A stretch of DNA of 64,000 nucleotides, taken from positions 10,707,412 to 10,771,411 of the forward strand of contig CM043965.1 of assembly GCA_014529385.2 (NCBI GenBank), written 5' to 3'. The position numbers and the translations under genes were made by a program. Source of the DNA: Adiantum capillus-veneris (Eukaryota > Streptophyta > Polypodiopsida > Polypodiales > Pteridaceae). Below, one piece after another: positions 57,506 to 64,000 of this stretch; within the stretch, counting starts at the first letter, position 1; each line of letters starts with the position of its first letter. The notes beneath the pieces are model-generated. The model was given only the letters and a program-made list of their open reading frames with translations. It did not search any database and was not told where the DNA came from.

Positions 57506-59234
57506 TTACCCAATGCCCATCAACTCACGATAATGTTGAAACTGATGGTTGGAGAGACTCTTGGTAAGTGCATCCGCTGTGTTTTCTGACGTAGGAATTT
57601 TCACTAAGTCAAGGCTTTTGTTTGCTAGGCATTCACGACTGAAGTGATAACGCACATCAATGTGTTTCGTTCTGGAATGAAACACTGGATTTTTAGCCAA
57701 GGCAATAGCACTTTGACTATCACAGTGAAGAACTGGTAAGCACTACTTCAATCCAAGATCCTGCACTAGGCGAGCAAGCCAAATAGCTTCTTTGCATGCT
57801 TCACTCAATGCAACATACTCTGCCTCTGTAGTGGAAATGGATGTACAATCTTGAAGAACTGATCTCCAAGAAATGGCAAAACCAACAAATGTGTAAATCC
57901 AACCTATAGTTGATTTACGACTGTCAACACAGCCTGCATAATCACTGTCTATATATCCCTTAATGGATAACTCTCCATGACCATAGCATAACTGTCTATC
58001 TGCAGTGCCACTCAAGTATCTGAGAATCGACTTGACAGCATCCCAATGTTTTTTACCAGGGTTAGACATAAATCTGCTGACAACTCCCACTGCATGTGCA
58101 ATGTCAGGTCTTGTAGCCACCATGGCATACATAAGACTACCACAAGCTGAAGCATAAGGAGCCTTAGCCATCGCAGCTTTTTCCTCAGTAGATTTGGGAC
58201 AGTCTTTCTTGCTAAGTTTCAAGTATGCAGGCAATGGAGTACTCAAAGCCTTCCCTTCTGCATGTTGAAACGATCAAGAACCTTGTGCACATACTCTTTT
58301 TGAGAAAGGTACAACAACCTCTTCTTACGATCACGAGTAATGCGCATACCCAAAATGTGATTGGCTTCACCCAAAATGTGATTGGCTTCACCCAAATCTT
58401 TCATGTCGAATTGACTTTTCAGCTTGGTTTTCAAGTCAGCAATGTCCTTCTTAGAATGACCAGCAATAAGCATGTTATCTACATAAAGGATAAGCATAAT
58501 AAGCTGTCCATTTGGTTGTCTTTTCACGTAAAGACATGGATCCTCATTACTGCGCTTATAGCCTAGGGAACGCATAAATGCATCAAACTTTTGATACCAT
58601 TTTCTGGATGATTGCTTCAAGCCATAGAGACTTTTCAAAAGATTACAGACCAAATGTTCCTTGCCCTTTAGCACAAACCCTTCAGGTTGCTGCATATAAA
58701 TCTCTTCCTCGAGATCACCATGTAAGAAAGCTATAATGACATCCATTTGATCAAGCTCCATATCTTTAGTGGAACCAAAGCAAGCAACATTCTTAGTGTC
58801 GTCATCTTCACCACTGGAAAAAAGATTTCCTGGAAATCTACACCATATTCTTGCTTGAAACCTTTGGCCACTAAACGAGCTTTGTAATTCTCAACATTGG
58901 ATGCAATATTCTTCTTGTAAACCCATTTACAAGGCAAAGCTTTCCTACCTTTTGGCAATCGAACAAGTTTCCATGTTTTGTTCTTTGCAATACTGGATAG
59001 CTCCCTCTTCATAGCATGTTCCCACTGAACCTTATCATTGGCTAGCATAGCCTCTTTGTAACAAGAAGGCTCACCACTATCTGTCAGCAACACAAAGTCC
59101 ACGACTGGAACAAACCGTTCTGGCGGATGTGAGACTCTTTGAGATCTCCTCGGCTGATCAGAGCTTGTACTAGCCTGTGTAGTAATTGGCTCTGGAGCTA
59201 TTTGTAGAGGAGGTGATACATCGAAAAACGTCAC
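57506..59234 (-). pseudogene. C2 copia RT and RNase H, active site altered
   Basis: Four frames in series. 58731-59234: RT entry with SCYKEAMLANDKVQWEHAM, LPKGRKALPCKWVYKK and KARLVAKGFKQEYGVDFQE. 58243-58761: MDVIIAFLHGDLEEEIYMQQ and the catalytic box MLILYVDNMLIAG, where the second Asp is Asn, and then an in-frame 7-residue duplication (GEANHILGEANHIL). 57743-58246: RNase H start, SDYAGCVDSRKSTIGW and STTEAEYVALSEA. 57506-57700: MAKNPVFHSRTKHIDVRYHF and the C-terminus. Copia order and motifs are clear, but frames are split at each overlap and polymerase is inactivated. Confidence 0.88.
58348..58389. repeat. Exact 21 bp tandem duplication in C2 RT
   Basis: Two identical 21 bp units (58348-58368 and 58369-58389) duplicate seven residues, GEANHIL, in frame. 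Probably replication slippage. Confidence 0.95.
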
Positions 59235-59260
59235 TTTCCGGAATTCAACCCTTTCGTTGG

Positions 59261-60129
59261 CTACCTATGCATCTTGGTCTCATTGAAGACAACATCACTG
59301 CTACGGATTATTGATCGACTTTCCGGATCCCATAAACAATAGCCAAATTGACCATCTACACCATAGCCAATAAAGATGCATTTCCTGGACTTAGGGTCAA
59401 GCTTAGCACGCAACTCCTTGGGTACATGTGCATAAGCTTCGCAGCCAAATGTACGGAGTTTTTCATAAGAAAACTTATGTCCTGACCATAACTCCAAAGG
59501 TACACGAAACTGTAATGAATCATGTGGTGATCTATTGATCAAATACACAGCAGTGTATAATGCTTCAACCCAAAACACTTGCGGTAAATTAGCTTGCGAT
59601 AGCATAGACATAATCCTCTCTTGGATGGTCATATTCATTCGTTCGGAAACACCATTTTGTGCAGGGGTATAAGGAGCTGTAAACTCGCGCTTAATTTCCC
59701 TATTTGAATAGAAGTCTGCAAACTCTTTGGAGACATATTCTCCACCATTGTCTAAGCATAAAGCTTTCAACTTATTTCAGACTGAGTTTCCACACTAGAT
59801 AAGAACTTTTTGAAACGAGAAAAAGTCTCATCTTTAGACTTCATGGCATAAACCCAAACATGTCGTGTTGCATCGTCAATGAATGTAACATAATAAGACG
59901 CACCACCATGGGATTTAGAAGGCATAGGCCCACATAAATCACTATCCACAACCTCTAAGGGCTTTCTTTCTTTGTCAAAAGACTGTGTACGATGTGCTCG
60001 TGTTTGCTTACCATATTGACAGTGTTCACAAAAGGGAAAATCAGAAAATGATAAAGACGGTAAGTAGCCCAAACGAAAAAGAGTTTCCATTCCCTTCTTT
60101 GACATATGACCTAACCGGCTATGCCACAA
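59261..60129 (-). pseudogene. C2 copia integrase
   Basis: 60129-59767 opens with the pre-integrase finger (MWHSRLGHMSKKGMETL, CEHCQYGKQTRAH) and the first catalytic Asp in VVDSDLCGPM. 59770-59261 continues with the second Asp in ALCLDNGGEYVS, then FTAPYTPAQNGVSERMNMTI with the expected Glu. So the DDE triad is present, unlike C1. The two frames overlap by four bases at 59767-59770, a frameshift. Confidence 0.88.
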
Positions 60130-60252
60130 AGCAACAGTTGGCAGCTCGGTTACTGAAAGAACGGTGTTCTTATCAGATACATAAAGAGAATAAAGTGTAC
60201 CAACTTTAGAACCATGGGCTAAAATAAGATGACCTTTTGCAATACGCCAAGA

Positions 60253-61080
60253 CTACTGATGAAAAGTGACTTTGTAACCCAAGTCATCAAGACGTCCAAC
60301 CGAAATCAAATTTCGTGTCAAAGCTGGAACATGACACACATTATGTATGGTAAACCTCACCCCATTTGCCATAACCATAGCAATATCACCTATGCCCACA
60401 ATGTCACAAGAGTAGCTGTCACCTAGCGTAACAGTGCAAATGGTTTCCTCATATGTAGTAAACCAATGCCTATGAGGTGTGACATGCAACGAAGCGCCCG
60501 AATCAAGAATCCATGTATGGGACACTTCACCACTAACAAGTAGCTCTGCTGGCATAGGACTCTGCAGAGATAGAGTTTTTTGTGCATCATAAAATACATC
60601 ATTATTTTCAGTCAACATATTGATGTCTTGTGCATCACAATCATCTTGCACTATGTTCAGTTCTTCAATCTTAATCGAACTCTTTGGTTTCTCCTCTTTA
60701 TCATCATTGTCTTTGCCTTTGCCTTTACCTTTGTCACGCTTCCAAGCATAACAATCCTTCTTTATGTGACCAAACTTATCACAATATTGGCATTGAACAT
60801 TGCGACGACCAGGAGACTTTGATCTACCCTTTGAAGCATCTCTATTGCCCTCTTTCTTGGATTCACGATTCCAAGAACGACCTTTACGCTGTTTTCCATC
60901 CTTTTGCACATAATGAGCTTCGCCATGATGCGAGCTATCCATAGCCTTGCGGCGCATTTCCTCTGACAAAAGAGAACTAGTGACATCAATGTACACTAAC
61001 GTACCATTAGGAGCAGAGTTACTAACAGCTGTGCAAAAGATATCCCATGAGGGTGGCAGCGAACAAAGTAAGAATGTCAT
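60253..61080 (-). pseudogene. C2 copia gag and protease
   Basis: A 275-codon frame: gag core (SLPPSWDIFCTAVSNSAPNG), a basic stretch, zinc knuckle CQYCDKFGHIKKDCY, and protease with WILDSGASLHVTPH and CHVPALTRNLISVGRL. The gag N-terminus should lie further right; only a short continuation in broken frames (to about 61190, DLQFPFATNLTDLHYF) is visible, and no start, primer site or 5' LTR follows. C2 therefore appears 5'-truncated. Confidence 0.85.
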
Positions 61081-61432
61081 TCCGAGCTACAGGTAAAAAG
61101 TTATGGTCAAAATAGTGTAAATCTGTCAGATTCGTAGCAAAAGGGAACTGTAAATCAAGTAAATCAAAAGGGTGAGATCTTATTTTTCCCCTACTCATCT
61201 TCTAGAAGAGCAATGAGTGTTCAAGGTCACTTGCATGTGATGGGACCAACCTAAAGATGCTTTCTAAATGCCAAGACAGACAAGTTGAGATACCCCGCAG
61301 GAGCCACCCGTAGGGCCTCATGGTGGGGCCCACCTACATTATGCACCCCTATGGAGCCTTCACGGTATAAAATGATATTTTTGATGAATAAATAGTCCCT
61401 TTTATGTCCAATATTCAATGAGTGGTCAAAGG

Positions 61433-61471
61433 ACACTTAATTAGGGCTAATCACTCACCCTAATTAAGTGT
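61433..61471. repeat. Perfect 14 bp stem hairpin
   Basis: ACACTTAATTAGGG (61433-61446) and its exact complement (61458-61471) enclose an 11 nt loop. It lies 24 bp before a TATA-like box. Confidence 0.88.
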
Positions 61472-61494
61472 AGCATAATCCCACTCCTACACAA

Positions 61495-61504
61495 CTATAA
61501 ATAG
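61495..61504 (+). promoter_or_regulatory. TATA-like box
   Basis: CTATAAATAG, an excellent plant TATA match, in a context reminiscent of an LTR promoter (palindrome upstream, C/T-rich leader downstream, TGATGGGACC at 61237 as a possible LTR start). No ORF of note follows, so a solo LTR is more likely than a gene. Confidence 0.4.
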
Positions 61505-64000
61505 CCCCCCTTGGAGAGACTCAAGGACACACACCTATATTTTCAACTTCATTTTGTTCTTGATAATAGTAGAGAAACCCCCAACTCTCCCTCTTTCACA
61601 TCTTCCCTCCTAACCCTCCTCTTTGGAGGAAGTGCAACTCTATCCTCCACTCTTTCTATTCTACAATCTCTTACTCCATCAACCCACTAAATCATTGTAG
61701 CACCTCAATAACTTGTAAATACATCATGATCTCTCTCATGGTTATGTTAATGATCATTAAATCATCTTCAAACAATCAAGTGTCGCAATTCGTGATGGTT
61801 AGCCAGCGTTTGTCTACCCCTTAAAAGGTGTGCGAGAAATCAAGTAAGTGTTCTACTCCCAATTTACCATTGGTTTGTTTCTCCACACTTATTCAATTAG
61901 TCTAAAGAAAATTCTCACTCCAACTCTCTTTTGCTTCATTACATATGCATGTGGCTACCTCTCATGGTGATTTTATTTGTCACGGCATTGCATATATGGA
62001 GATGAGCTCTCTATGCAAAGTGTGTTAGTTCGATGTAGGTGATTCTATTGTGTGTTTGAGAGGCAGGTCTTGTGTGCATGATTTTTTTTATGAGTGCTTG
62101 AGAGAGGAGGAGTTTGGATGTATCATGGGTATTCTTATGGGGAGAAGGTGAATGCTATTCCATAAATTGCATATTTACATTTGATGCACGGCATTGGGTT
62201 GCATAATCGTTGATGGTGTCAAGTGTCCAAAGTGTACATAGAGTAAGGGTTCTCAAAGTGTGTTGCTTGAGTGGGTGAGTGCAAGTGTTATTTTGATTGG
62301 TTTCCTTCTCCACTCCCAAAAGAAGGTGGTGCCCCAAGTAGTGTGCGTACCTCTTTACGAACATTTTGTGAGGGTAGGCCCATTGGTTTGGGTTTAGAGG
62401 CCCCATTTCAAAAAGCTCGCCTTCACCATAAAGTTGCAAAATATACCTATAACCAATGATTTCCATCTATATATAAACAACCAAGGCAAGTTTACACATA
62501 GTAAACTAGCCTTTCCATTTTCCGAAGTTATGTACGCTACGGGGAAAAAAACCATCTTGCAGAGTCAGTACCAGCTAAAGAAACAAGCCCAGCAACAACT
62601 CTTATCCAAAGTGCCATATAATCAAAGTTTTTCTCACTAAATGATAGTCCAGTTACAGTCAGACCAGTTGGGAAGGTCTACAAACCTGGCATAGTCAATC
62701 AGCTAAAAGTTGGTGACATAGACCTGTACAAGCTAAAAACCAGACCAGCACTTACTCTTGAATAAGTAATTTTTTATTGGTCTTCCTTTATAGTTTACAT
62801 ATTTATGTTGGAGACATTCTTCCGTATATCATTATGCAAGTGTGGGGTCATTCCATCATGTACTGATACCGTAAGTGATGTTAATTTTAATAAACTTTCA
62901 TGTTAAGGATTTTTAAAGCTGGAGACCCATCTTTTAAAACAAAAACAAGATGTATCGGTTATTTAACAAGGAATACCCTTTGAGGGGTGAACAATCTGGT
63001 AACAAACATCAGCAGGCAAGACAACTTTCTTATTTTCGTTTTAAATCAACTCCTACTAATCAAATGCCCATAACCTTCCAACCAAGTTTCCCAAATCTGG
63101 TTGTCCCACATCAACCAACAAGTGAATTAGTTATTACGAGGTTTGGCATCTCATAGCATCAAAAAATAGTCCCAAAACAACCAGCTGGAATCATAACCTC
63201 AGAACAAAGGAGTTATTTTTTATAGAATACCAGTCTAATTAACAATTTAAAGCTTTTTTTAATTAGCCAAATCATTCTATTTGTAATGATTTTAAAGCCT
63301 ACAGGTATCCAATTCCCTAATTGCTCAGTAGACCAGGAGCTGAAGCAACCCAGTAGGTCAGGTCGTAGGCAGCATAATAACAAAGTTCGTACGCACTATA
63401 AAGAGCTTGGACTATGCTGACTCTTTTTTCTGAGTAACCCCTTCGAGTATGATCAGAGTCAATCTCATTAAGACCTGTAAGGGAGGTCTAATACACAGAA
63501 ACAGTAACCAGGCCAACAACACAACGAGACCTTCCTTGGTTTTAAAGCAAGAGAAGGAAATTTACATTCAATATTTTAATCAAAGACTACAGATAATGCT
63601 GGAAAAATTCATTCAATCACCTTCCATTTATGCAGGTATGCAACCATATTACCATGTATAGAACAAAGGTCAAGCTCAAAACAAGTCATGCTTTAGGACT
63701 TCCTTCAATAAGTGATCATCATATTTCTGGCAATATCCTTTAAAGTTATCTCCTGTAAGAAAGTAACCAAGCAAAACTAAGTCTGCAAAATTTATTTTCA
63801 AGATTCAAGCATCTAAACGGAAATCACTATATTACATGGATAACAACAGTATCAACATTCATAGTAATTTTTTATACTGCCTGGCATAATCATAGTAGAG
63901 ACATCATTTTTAAGTCTCGAGCATAGGTAGCAAATGGCTACAGTCAAAGTGCACCAATTTCATTTGGTATACTAGTCGATCTACTACTCATGCCATAGAT

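Larger units (their letters stand above)
61191..64000. other. Unassigned sequence to the window end
   Basis: No ORF above about 105 codons and no recognised domain. A hairpin and TATA-like box near 61.45 kb are annotated separately. Short plus-strand ORFs at 62434-62640 and 63449-63661 are Gln/Lys-rich and unrecognised; splice-like dinucleotides occur but I cannot build a supported gene. Confidence 0.4.

Overview
The window is repeat-dense nuclear DNA of a land plant, AT-rich with long (GA)n, (GT)n and (CA)n tracts. There are no bacterial-type operons. The only host gene that reads through intact is a plant family-1 UDP-glycosyltransferase on the minus strand (4957-6511, two exons and a 130 bp intron). 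Two host-gene fossils, a PLS-type pentatricopeptide-repeat (PPR) remnant and a protein-kinase remnant, together with the retroelement load would suit a large-genome plant such as a fern. That placement is inference; no species marker was recognised.

Layout, left to right. 1-8.6 kb: gene space with the PPR fossil (3.5-4.15 kb), the UGT gene and its duplicated upstream sequence, and a LINE 3' remnant (7.3-7.8 kb). 8.6-13.8 kb: a decayed plus-strand Ty3/gypsy element (copy A, tRNA-iMet primer site). It carries a separate 2.74 kb insertion (8938-11680) with a protease-type ORF, TG...CA ends and a 5 bp target duplication, but no visible terminal repeat. 16.9-25.5 kb: minus-strand gypsy element E2 with primer site and LTR. 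25.6-33.1 kb: minus-strand gypsy pieces E3 and E4, arranged as if sharing one 2.56 kb LTR. 33.15-37.8 kb: a minus-strand Ty1/copia element (C1), almost full length with one frameshift. 37.8-45.1 kb: no gene, but a dispersed palindrome family and a 3.6 kb interval bracketed by related palindromes. 45.14-53.82 kb: a gypsy element (G3) with two 1.56-1.60 kb LTRs, whose 3' internal part is replaced by an antisense piece of the copy A family (copy B). 53.8-57 kb: microsatellites, a tandem repeat and the kinase pseudogene. 57.4-61.1 kb: a second, decayed copia element (C2). 61.1-64 kb: unassigned sequence with a hairpin next to a TATA-like box.

The retroelement genes encode the usual gag, protease, reverse transcriptase, RNase H and integrase modules; none is intact throughout. 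The points most worth pursuing are: the LTR-less insertion, dated by its empty-site homologue (copy B) within the same window; an in-frame stop between protease and reverse transcriptase at the equivalent site in two diverged elements; and a 70-72 codon ORF preceding gag in two elements. All family names rest on motif recognition by eye; no database search was run.
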